Shown here in pieces: positions 1 through 12,300 of a stretch of 64,000 nt of DNA. Within the stretch, counting starts at the first letter, position 1. Every line of letters starts with the position of its first letter. The notes beneath the pieces are model-generated. The model was not told the DNA's origin and made no database searches. It saw only the letters and a program-made list of their open reading frames with translations. Position numbers and translations under genes: made by a program. The DNA comes from Solen grandis (lineage: Eukaryota; Mollusca; Bivalvia; Adapedonta; Solenidae), in contig CM037781.1 of assembly GCA_021229015.1 (NCBI GenBank), positions 38,795,897 through 38,859,896 of the forward strand, given 5' to 3'.

Positions 1-141
1 CTGTGACCTCAACCTTGAGAAATTGACCCTAGGTCAAGGTCATTACACCATCACTTGATTACAGCTTGTTCCAAATTAACACATCCTCAGAGATCTGTAG
101 CTATTACAGAAGTTGCCCATATTGTTTGTTGGGATTCATAC

Positions 142-366
142 CTGCAGGTGATGTAAGAGCCTCCCTCTCGATAGAGCGCAGCACTGTTCATGTAGTATGC
201 ATCATGTATGCAGGACTCTGCCATACCCAGACTGCACGTGCGGGGCTCGCACGCTGTCCTCATCGTCATCTCCATGGTCGAAGTCAGCATGGAGAACACA
301 TTACGGTAGGGGGCGCTGCAGCTGTAGGTGGCCTCTCGGATACAGTCATACGCGGCCTTGGCTTGC
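142..366 (-). CDS. Exon 12: unrecognised Cys-rich domain, last exon in window
   Basis: A 225-base exon, phase 2-2, acceptor tttacag and donor gtatga. It encodes QAKAAYDCIREATYSC, a middle with several methionines, CEPRTCSLGMAESC and ends GGSYITC. It carries six cysteines, bringing this domain to fourteen. No stop codon is reached, so the gene continues beyond the left edge. Confidence 0.6.
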
Positions 367-3300
367 CTGTAAATATTATATGCAATGGTTTGTGTGACAT
401 TGTTTGATGCTGATCATACTAAATCCTTAAGTGATATAAAAAAATTCTAACTTTGAATTTGAATAAACATAACATGATAGTTATATAAACTAGGGTTGTG
501 TATTACATTCTTGTGTTGTATTGCTATTAATTGTAAAAGATAAAAGCAGGATAGATAAATAAATAGGAAAATGGCATCAATAATGGGATGAAGAATTTCT
601 TGGTTAATCTGATACAATTTTGAACAATTTTTCACCACCTATAATTACCAAACAAACATATTTCTTTCAGAATCAGTGGTAACACATAATCAATCCTTCA
701 TTAAATATATTTAATTTAGCTTCTTAAGATTTTAAAAAAAAATCTGAATAATGTAAATGACCAAAAGAAAATATAAACAAAGAGATTATATTATAAAAGA
801 TTAGTATGTAATACATTTTGAAATCAATAGTAGAATTATATCTTACCAATTTTCTTCATGAAAAACATACATAAAATGTGCATTTTCAATTCTTATTTAT
901 TGTATATCCAGCAAAGTGCTTGGTGCAATACTTTTGTAACTGTATCTTTATCTATAATTTTTATGTAATCACGACAATATTGCAAAAATTCCTTGCTACA
1001 GAGAAAAGACGACACGAGACTTACGTGCAAGTGGCCAGTACTGAACCGGACATGGCTACTTCAGCAAAATTAGCCATGCACTCTCCGGCTGCAACCACTC
1101 TGTCCAGCTTGTCTGCAATGTTGAGGACATACATTTACTGGTTACTATGGTAATTACAAGGAGTTAAGACATGCATTTATGAGAAAGGTGCTCTAATTTT
1201 GTTCTTAGAATGGAACTTCTGTTACAATACATCAAATTTAATTTATCTAATTGCACGAATTATGTATCATTTGAATTGATAAAAATAACCTTTATTTGGC
1301 AAAAAGCTCCATATTAATAGCTTATAATAGTGAGTAACAGCTTACCAATAGTGAGTAACAGCTTACCTTCTCTTAAACCTGCAAAAACAAAACAAAATAA
1401 AAATACATTAATATAATAAAAGTAACATTTTAAGAACTGCATATACTTTTCTATCCTCCTGGATAGTTTTCGAACAAATCCTGATTGCACTTATGAAAAG
1501 CATCTAGTTGTGTGATACAACATAAATATAAATTTTGAATATTGGCCAAGGTTTTCAAACAGGTTTCATCTTCCTTTAGTTCAACAAATCAGGTAAACAT
1601 TGGGACACAGGAGCTGTTTCTGCAGAACCTTGACTGCATCAATAGTATTTACTATCAGTATAATGAAGTGAAAGTATTTGAAGGAATGCATGGGAGAGCC
1701 AGTCTTGTTAAGATCTAGATATTGACCCCAGGACAAGAAGGACTGACCAAAGGTGCAGACAATGCTGGACATGGCTTGAAGAACCATGGGGTAGGGCTTC
1801 AGTAGAGCTGACATGATGTTTCCCAGCCGGTCACTGCAGGTTGACAGACCCCTCTTTGAGCAAGCTTCAATCCGCTCTTTCACTCTGCAACATTATAATT
1901 ATATCAGTTTTTATACATAAGAGAAGCTCTAGATCAAAAATAAAAAAGAGAGCTGTAGCATTAAAAACAGAGATTTACCATTACAATTTTCAATAACTTT
2001 GGTATGTCTCAGCTTGGACTCACTGTCTGCTACAGAAGCTCTTACCTCTATGCCACCTGGATCAGTTCAGGAAGATTAAGAGAAACTGTCATAAAAGCAT
2101 GCATACAATTACAAATGTGGTTATAGTTGTATATTGAACAAATAATTAAATGAAACAAACTGGTAGATTCTAATTCATAGTGTAGTTAAGGCAATTTCTT
2201 AGATGGTCTTTTACTAGTGCCAAGCCAAAAAGATATTCTGGACTAGCCAATAGTCTGATCATTATTATATCTTATTTTTATTATTTAGATTTCAAAGCAG
2301 TAACCTCTTTCAATCTTCTCTAACTTAATACTGAAAGTATCAGAAATTGGACCAATGTTTTATACTGCCAACATTATTCTTTATATTTTTTTTACAGAAA
2401 ATGCTCCTTCTTTGCCTAGTGCCTTTCTTGAACTGATTGAAAATAGACAAACAACACAAAATATATCCTATTTCACTATCTTGAAATAATCTATTACATA
2501 GTTCAATACCTGCACATCCATTGCCTGTTAGGGTTCCGGAGCACATAAAATGTTGTCTCAAACTGCTCCTTGAAACACAATTTAAAGTCCTCCATACTGC
2601 ATTGATCTGGAAAATGTAAGTGTGTCATTAAACATATTGATCACCACCTTCATCATCACTATGGCATCCATATTGTAAATGAGTATAATGCTCTGGACAA
2701 AAGTTTGTTATGAAATTAAATAAAAGAAGATAATTAGTAGGAAGGGTTATGGTTCTTGGTCACACACTAACTGAGTATATTTCAAGTTTCAAGTATATAC
2801 CTTGTATAGTTTTTGGGAAATACTCTAGACAATAAATTCATAATAAAATCAAATAAAGGGAGATCATAAAAATTAGGCCATGTAGTCGTGGATTTTGGGC
2901 ACAGTACTTTTTCTAGTCTCTATTTATTATACATATTAAGTTGTAAGTCAATATCTTGCATGGTTTTCAAGTTATGTCCAAGGATGTAGGCATTAAAAAC
3001 GTTCTGAATAAATGATGTACAAAATCCCTTCATCATTAAAGTGTTCCTTTCAATGGTTACATCAATATTTTCAAGTAATTATAGCTGTATGCAAACGAGA
3101 CCAAAACAGCCAGTTTCCGGCTATTAAATAACAGTGGTTCAACCCATGATGGGGCCTGGATGGATCTGGAGAGGAGATCTATCTTTTGTCAATGTTTTTT
3201 GAAAGCTTGTAGGTTGAAACTGGAAAAAAAAATTAAATCAATATCCAGTAGACATGGTAAAATACAAGTATACGCCAATTTTAGCCTTTTGTGGCGCCAT

Positions 3301-6300
3301 AAGTCTGAAGCCTATGGCTGGATGAAGAAACCAATATATATTGCTTGTCAATGTCTCGTATAATAATAATAAGACAAGTCAAAATATGCCTGTTTTGCCC
3401 CTTTCAAGGGCCATAACTGTGTGACGCATGATAGGATCAGGCCACTTCAAAAAGGCAACCGAGATACAAGGGCAGGGATTCCATACAGAATCCCTGTTCT
3501 GGGAAAGTTTGGTTCAATCGGATAAAAAATGAATTGTTATTGTTGACACACAAATGGACGGTGAACATGAAGCAGTCACAAAAGCTCATGATGGCCACAA
3601 ACGGGCCAGGTGAGCTAAAAATAAACAAAAAAACATTAAAAAAGATATGTGGCATTCATGGGGATTAAAGTAATGGAGTGTGTAGAACGGTTATAATATG
3701 ATGTACAACTCATTCTATGTCAAATTAAACAAAGATCAAAATTTGTAAAGCTGCAATAATGAGTGCCGTCATTCAGTAAAACAGGCTTTAGGTATATACA
3801 TTGTATAACGTTGGTCTGAAACAAGCCTCAATGTACATCAAAGGGAAGTGTTTTGAAAAATGAATTTTTTTTTTTATTAAATTCAGTCAGAACACATTAT
3901 TAACATTTCGTAAATACAAAGTACATGTTTGTCAACAAATATCAGCAAATAATGTTGCATGAGACACACACACAATGCATAGTTCCATGACCCACCTATT
4001 AGCATATCTTAACAATAGATTACAGTTAGATTTTGTCCCACAAACATGATGTTAACAAAGGAGCACATGTCATTGTTTGTGGACAAACCTATTTTTATTC
4101 AAATAAAAGTAAGGGTCAGGGAAATATCCATAACATCTTTCTCCAGCAAACTATATTGTATGCAACAAATTTTCTTTCTTCCCGCGTACAATCAGAACTC
4201 GGAAAAGCCAACCATCAGCTAAAGCCGAGACCTTTCAAGCAGGGACTATCATCCATGACGTCAGGCTGAGCTACAAGTAAGCACTCAGCTAATCCGGTGA
4301 TACAAACTTTTACGGTTACAAATTCGTGGTGTTGCACTATTTCTATTGTAAACGGTTGTGCGCCGTGAAGCTATAACGGTAAAAGTTTGTTTGTACACCC
4401 GGATTAGATGGGAAAACCTCACATTTGATTCTTGAGACTGAGCGGCAGCGACCACCGTTGTTGCTGTTGTATTGGGGTTGACTGTCGCTGCGATAGTATT
4501 TCAATCATATAGCGACGTCCAGCTAATTAACTTCACGCCAAAACAGGTATAGCCACGCCCCGAATGTTTGTCGGAGGTTGTTGAACTAAGGTAACTATTG
4601 AAAGCAAGATTCACGTGCATTTGTTTGTCGGAGGATTGTACAGCTTTTCACTGGTTAAACCGATATGCATATTCATTTCGGGGCGTTTTGGCGTCATGTT
4701 AATTACAGGTGGAAGAAGACCCCGAGTACACAGAGGTACCCGGGTAGAACCACCGACCTACCGCAAGCGGTCACCGTAACCGGAGAGGATTAGTAGCCGT
4801 GTAGTCTGGAGTACCTTCCCCTTATGACCGTTCCAGTAAGTCGGGGACCAGACTAAGTAGCCGTGCGGCACGTTCCTATTTCTTATCTTTTAACTATCCC
4901 AACTCTTTCAACATTACTTTCTTTGACCGTACCACTCGTTGCATAATAGTCAAGTGTGACTGAGTCAACGTTTGATGTTGATGTAGAGTATAGGAATAAC
5001 TACCAATGAAAATCGTAAAACTACATAGATGGCGCTGTCTTACGTCATCATCCCTAAATAGGTTAATGCTACGCTGGGGGAAAAAAACGACCCCCTTTTT
5101 TTGACTGTGTCAACTTTTTGGGCACTATCTCTTTGAATAGTCTCAGACATTAATTCGGATAGGATACCGATGATAAAAGCTGACGCCCTTTTGACTATTG
5201 ACCTTAGTAACCTGAGGCGGCGTGTAATGGGTGGGACAGGACAGGAAGATCAGCGAGACATGCCGGCGAACAAATTCTTTTGTGACTGAATATGAATAAG
5301 AAGTGAGAGAGAGGACATAACCATGAATAGAATAGATTGAGATGGTTTGCCAGTGTGGAACATAACCGTAATGGGAAACAGCTTCATAACAGATTGAAAA
5401 GAATGATTTATATGGGATGTCATTACCCTTTGAATTCGTGTGAATTTCAGTTTTTAGGGTGACATTATATAAGATATTAGCTTTTTTTTTAAGTATGTAA
5501 TGTTAAAGCGTGACACAATTGTTTGTTGTAGATGCGAGATCGTATATTTAAGATTTATATAATGTTTTATATACGTATTCATCTTACAGCTAGAAGTATT
5601 TCATCCGTTCAATTACATAAAACTTGGTATGGTGTTTTTCAATCTGATTAAAATCAGCTACTAACATCACTCCGCTATGCTACGCCGCAATAGGGTCTGA
5701 ACGTCAGTCGGCGTAGTATAGCGAAGCGTCATTAAGGAGCTGATTTTATTTATTTTTTTATTTTTATTTTTTTAAATGTATGCATAGCATATGCCTTATA
5801 TCCGTTTCATTCATCTCTAGTAATACTGCAGTACTGCCATGAAAATTAATCACTTTATATCTTAATCATACTTATTTTATATTGCCCATCCTCTATAACT
5901 GACATTCCCCTTGTTTGGTGTTCAGCATATAAGGGTAGGTGCAGGACTGGTTGGCCCAGTGTCAGTATAATGTGACTGGGTGTGGTATCATACCACATGT
6001 CTACGGCAGTTATACTGCAGTGTGGCAGCACTATATCTGTCTCAAGTAGACATTGGTCTCTAAAAGACTGAAATACTGTTGGTAGGACATTAACCCAACA
6101 AACAAATATATAACTAATCTTCTTCTGTGCAGTTACATTTTTGTTTCACACTTTACAATGGTCATATGATGAAAAGTGTAAATATTCTATCATTGTTTAT
6201 AAGACAAGAAACTGCAAAGTTTATGTCTATAAATTATACATTCTGTCCATTTAATCTTAATCTTATGATGTTGAAAATGTATGAGAAATACACATGTTAA

Positions 6301-9300
6301 ATCGTTATTTTCAGTTATTATTTGAAACTATTTTCTTGGTGTTAGAGTACAAAAGTAATGCGTGCACAGTCCATTTCTTCATTTGTTCGTTTGTTAGTTG
6401 TTATAATCGCGTTTTACTGTCACCATATATGTCATATGATAAAAAGAATCTGACATGAATTGTCCTGTCGAGGCTCGCTTAATAAAATTTTCATGAACGA
6501 GTTTAGTAAAATTTGATATAAAATAACAATTCATGTCAGATCCTATATATATTTAACAGGAAGTAATGCAGAGAGTATTTTATCGATTCGATTAACATCT
6601 CCTTTATACATGTGAAGGATGGTGCCCCTACCACAGTCTCTTTGGCTGCAAGTCACGTTCCCGTCCTGACACACGCATCTGTTACAACCGTCCACTGCCA
6701 TGAACGTATCCCCCTCCCTGTACGTCTCGTTCTCGTGCTCGCACGTGATCCCTGCAGTAATAACGTACAACTCATTCAAATCATGACTGTCGACTAGACA
6801 TCCAGATAGATCTATATTCACAAAAAATGTGAAAATATTAAAGAGATTAGAAAACAGGTTTGACAAAACCCATTGGTTAGATGTGCTTCTGGTAGCCAGG
6901 CCGACCGCAAATTGTGACCGCTGATTGTTATTTTTGACCGCTGGCCGTTTTTAAGCTTCGAGGATATACTAAACATAGCTCCTGATTTTTTCAATCTCGA
7001 CAAAATGTGATTAGCATGTGTGATACAATGACATACATCCTATTGCTTTCTGTTTTATTATGTAATGAGATGCTATGTCACTGGTGTAGATCATTTTAGG
7101 CACGAGACATCATTTCGAAAACTGGCGTTTTCAAAAAATCCAAAAATGGGTTAAAACGTACGATATTATGGATATTTTGCCCCAGATATGCCAGTTAAAC
7201 GTACCTTCGCGCATCCAAAAAACAAACAGAAACAATAACAACAAAAAATCCGTGGGGACATGCCCCTTACCAAAGACCTTTGTCCTTACCAATGACTTAT
7301 TAAACAAAGACTTGCAACTAGTCTAAATCTCACAACATCATGTAACAAATTGTCAAATTCTCGCAGGTCACGTTTTCAAATATCTCCTTTCCTATTGAGG
7401 TATGTGAAAGTAAAGTGTATCTTTCAATAGGACATTACATTACCATCAACATGATACCTTATTTATCCAAATAATTCAAGTAATAAAAAAGTGATATGTA
7501 AAATAGAAAAGTACCTGCTGAAAAGAACTATGTAATGTTCGTTTTTTTTCTGTTACACTGACTGAATTTAAATCACAACTTTAAAGAATTTTAAAAATAA
7601 ATCAAACTGAAAATAATTTCATGTACAAGAGAAATGATAATTTTATGATATGGTTAAACTTTCCTCTGTGATTTTTCAAAACTTTTTTGAAAGTTTTCAA
7701 AATGAAGTTATGTGATATTTTCCACTGGCTTTTACAGGAGTTTCCTATCCCAGCGTAATAAGTCTTTGCCCTAACCTGGGCCTGTACATCAATTTAAATC
7801 CTAGCTACGTCCGTCTACATAGGAATCGGCCAAGTTTTACGAATTCTATTTTTTTTACCTACTGTTTATGTCACGTTTTTACTTACACTTTAAATTATGT
7901 AAAGCTATTATCATAACGCGTATAATAGCACTTTTTATGCAAAATAAGTACGATTAATGTGCTAATTATTCCAACCTGACAAAGGTCTCGAGACAGAAGC
8001 GACGAGGATATGCTATACTTCTTTGTCAGTCCGAGTAACTTGATTCATTCAGTATAGACAGCAGACACGGGCGGCAACGATTTTATTCGTCCGTACACAT
8101 TGACATATTTGTTGTTAATCATAGTCATAATTATTATTTATTTTCTTGTCCAGGATATAGTTTAGTTTATTTCATTATACATAATAAATTATATGTCGTA
8201 TTAAACAAAGCTGAAACATCATTTTATGTATACTCGTGTATGACTTACCCTCTGTGTTTAAGTGTTGTGTCATGATGTTACAATTCTTAAAATACATGTC
8301 ATAATGATAATACTTTTAACCATTTAAGCAAGACGTTAATGCATGCAGGCTGACTATCCTGAGGCATGACGCATTTTTTTCATATCATATTTCCGAACGC
8401 ATAATAGCCGTTATGTGTAAGATACTAGGAATCTACGAAGGGTACGGCATGTGGAATACAATGTCACGAGCATTGCATGTATCCTACGATGTAACACTTT
8501 AGTCAGTGATGCGTGTGTATGAGAGATAAATCCTCAAAATATTTACCATCTTTCACACATTTAATGACAACAATTGTTGTGGTAATAACTAATTCAATGC
8601 TAAAAATACCATTCAGTGGGGGACTGGATGGTATACTTGAACGCCGCTGTAGCGCGTGTTTGATCAAGTGCATTATTTGCACTCTCCTTTCACTGCGCGA
8701 CTATCGATGAATGGAGGTCCACCTTGGTCAAACAACACAGACAAAAACCTATACAAATCACCTTCTCAAGACCGGCTCACTGAGACGAATTTGAAAAGTT
8801 TACAGGTAAATAAATTGGTGCATTTTGGGCGTAATTGCCAACCGTATTAATTGCATTATGAAAATTATAAGAGCTCTTAAAATACTGAATGGAAATATTA
8901 ATTTATATTCCATCCTTTCAGATGACATTATTAGCAGCGACTAGAAACCACAATTAGCAAGCCATCATTAGATTTGATGATATAGATGTTGTCATGCTGC
9001 GACATTATTTCAGATATATAGCGACGTCCTGATTATTACAGATAAAGGAAGACCCCGTCTACAAGTAGACTCCAGGGTTGACGTCCTGAATCAGTGGCGA
9101 AGTTCTGCACTTAAAATAATCAAAGCGCTCAATGCGCTGCGAGACGACGGCGGGATTAACATGAAATAGCTATAATTTCTGAAGTAATAAAGGCAAAAGT
9201 AATGTGAGGCTAAAAATTTCACACGCTTTCCTGCAACTATTGTTGCTACAGAGCCAGTTGAAATCGCTCTCTGTTTGTTACATAATAATCCGGAGTAAGG

Positions 9301-12300
9301 GTCATGAACCTGATTTCATTCATAAGTTGCATACCTAAGTAGGCCATTGCATGCTTGTCTTTCTATTTCTAAGTTAAGAAATGCTCTGGGAGGAACCTAA
9401 CTCGCCATCATGCAAAATTACGTATGGACTACTTTAGGTTAATCACGTACATTGGAGTTTCTAATGTGGAGCTTAAAGGTAGAGAAATACTGTACATATA
9501 TGTAGTTACGATAAAAACCAGCAGAGAAACCCTGGACTTAAACTCAAAGATAGTGACGAAGTCCTGGACTTAAGATAAAAACACATGGTGAAATGACTTT
9601 CTATATATAAAAAAAGCAACAGCAAAAATCATTGACTTAGATATGCAATCAGAATGAACAAGTTATATATTTACAAAAGATAAAACATATGACAAGGCCA
9701 TGTATCAAAGGTGAAAAACGAGGGCGAAATGTTGTACTCAAGGCAAGAAACAGTGGTCAAGTCCTGCATACATTTGAACAATCTTCTTGAACGTACTGTG
9801 TATAAAACGGTGTAAATATGTTCCAGATATTGATATGTCTTACCACAGTCGTTATGGGTACAGGAGACCTCGCCATTTGTACAGCTGCATTCGTTACACC
9901 CGTCTCCGGCGGGAAATGTTTCTCCATCGTTGTAGGTCTTGTTGCTGTGGTTACAGGATTTCTCTGTATTGTTTATAGAAATAGAGGGACAGTTTAATGA
10001 TCGCAACAAATCAGCACATCAATGATAATATCATAATTCTCTTTCATTTGTTCAGTAACGTTTTATATCAGCACTGATTTTGGTTCGGGATTTACGATAT
10101 ATTCAAGTACATATATAAGTTGACATACGGTATAACATAAAGAGCATAAACCATTAAGAAAAATTCGCTCTTAAATATTCAGTTATTTGAAGCGCTTAGT
10201 ATTGTCGTTGGAATTTGATCGAGACAATGTATTGAACTTTCCTAGGTTACACTAAATAGACACTACTTACTAGGAGAGGGAGTCACACAAATCCCACAAC
10301 TGTCTGTAACGGGACAACAAACTGCACCCTGGACCTCTAGAAGTGTTACACAGTCGGCATCTGTAGAACACATGTCCTCGTCACATGTCGCATCCGCGGG
10401 GCAAACATTGTCATCTGTAAACATAAACCGAGGCACGTGCATCCTATGTGTTGTTAAGTATAGATGCAATATTAGATGTTATCACCATTGACAAATAGGT
10501 TGACAAATGAAATTATTTCATGATCAAGTGTCACTTTGTTGAAATACATTTATGTCTCCTTAAGCCGAAATTCACACATGGACTCCGCGCAGAACGTTAA
10601 AATAATGTCCTTTCAAAGTTAAAACAGAAGAGATAAGTTCAATTTATTTTCCACATTAGAACTAAGGTACCGATTCTAGCCGGAAACAAGGCAGGTGACC
10701 TGAAAAAAGTGATAAGTTAATATCCCCAAACCCTCCCCCCCCCCCCCCGACTCTTTTCAACCTTCAATGTTTCATACACATCGTGGATTGATAATAAAAA
10801 GCAATTCTGCAATTCCTTTCAATCTAAATTGTACTGAAGAGATGCCTAAGATCTTATCAGAAACATATATATGATTTTTTTCTTCAAAGTAAACCATGTG
10901 ATAGCAACAGTTGTTGGGTTTAAATGCCCCTTATCAAGGTGGTTGGAAAACATCATTAATTTTTCATAAATATTAACAATGAATGTCCTATAATGGACAA
11001 ATGGCATGTCCTTTTTGCATTTTTTAAATACACCAGGGTTATATTCTTACATTTCTTTAAGTGTAATGAAATTTATACAACAGATTTAACTTAATACGAC
11101 AGAACGTTAAAACAATGCCATTTCAAAAATAAGTGAAGTAGATTCTAGCCAAAAACAAGGCAGGTGACCTGAAAAAAAAGTGAAAAATTAATATTCCCCA
11201 ACCCTCTGCCTCCTCCTACTCCACCTCTTCCAACATAAACTTTCTCTCTCACACTCACCATTGAGAGTTGAAAAATAAATGGTGGAGCATTTCAAGGGAT
11301 AGAAAGGGTTACAAATCGGTATTAAGGGGAAATGCTTTTTATAGTGAGAAACGCCTCAACCTATTCAGCATTTACTAAAAACACATACTGGCCTAACATT
11401 TCACGATGTCTCCGGCCTGTTTGGGACAAGTAATACATCTCTTTGTTCAACGAGTATAGAACGGTGTAAATATGTTTCAGCTATTGATAAGTCTTACCAC
11501 AGTCGTTCCCAGTACAGGAGACCTCGCCATTTGCACAGTTGCATTCGTTACACCCGTCTCCAGCTGGAAATGTGTCTCCATCGTTGTAGGTCTTGTTGCT
11601 GTGGTTACAGGATTTCTCTGTATTGTTTATAGAAATAGAGGGACAGTTTAATGATCGCAACAAATCAGCACATCAATGATAATATCATAATTCTCTTTCA
11701 TTTGTTCAGTAACGTTTTATATCAGCACTAATTTTGGTTCGGGATTTACGATATATTCAAGTACATATATAAGTTGACATACGGTATAACATAAAGAGCA
11801 TAAACCATTAAGAAATATTCGCTCTTAAATATTCAGTTATTTGAAGCGCTTAGTATTGTCGTTGGAATTTGATCGAGACAATGTATTGAACTTTCCTAGG
11901 TTACACTAAATAGACACTACTTACTAGGAGAGGGAGTCACACAAATCCCACAACTGTCTGTAACGGGACAACAAACTGCACCCTGGACCTCTAGAAGTGT
12001 TACACAGTCGGCATTTGTAGAACACATGTCCTCGTCACATGTCGCATCCGCGGGGCAAACATTGTCATCTGTAAACATAAACCGAGGCACGTGCATCCTA
12101 TGTGTTAAGTATAGATGCAATATTAGATGTTATCACCATGACAAATAGGTTGACAAATGAAATTATTTCATGATCAAGTGTCACTTTGTTGAAATACATT
12201 TATGTCTCCTTAAGTCGAAATTCACACATGGACTCCGCGCAGAACGTTAAAATAATGTCCTTTCAACGTTAAAACAGAAGAGATAAGTTCAATTTATTTT

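Larger units (their letters stand above)
3650..5040. repeat. Dispersed repeat, split copy related to 39640-40110
   Basis: Blocks of 3650-3960 (gggattaaag, agaacggtta, attcagtcagaa, cgtaaatac) and 4985-5015 (gagtataggaat, taccaatgaaaatc) occur in the same order at 39700-40090. At this locus about 1 kb, including a SINE with a nested element, separates the two blocks. The relation is read by eye from matching phrases. Confidence 0.45.

Noticed and set aside
66..407. Plus-strand frames at the left edge
   Set aside because: Shadows of exon 12 on the minus strand, which has splice sites and phase agreement.
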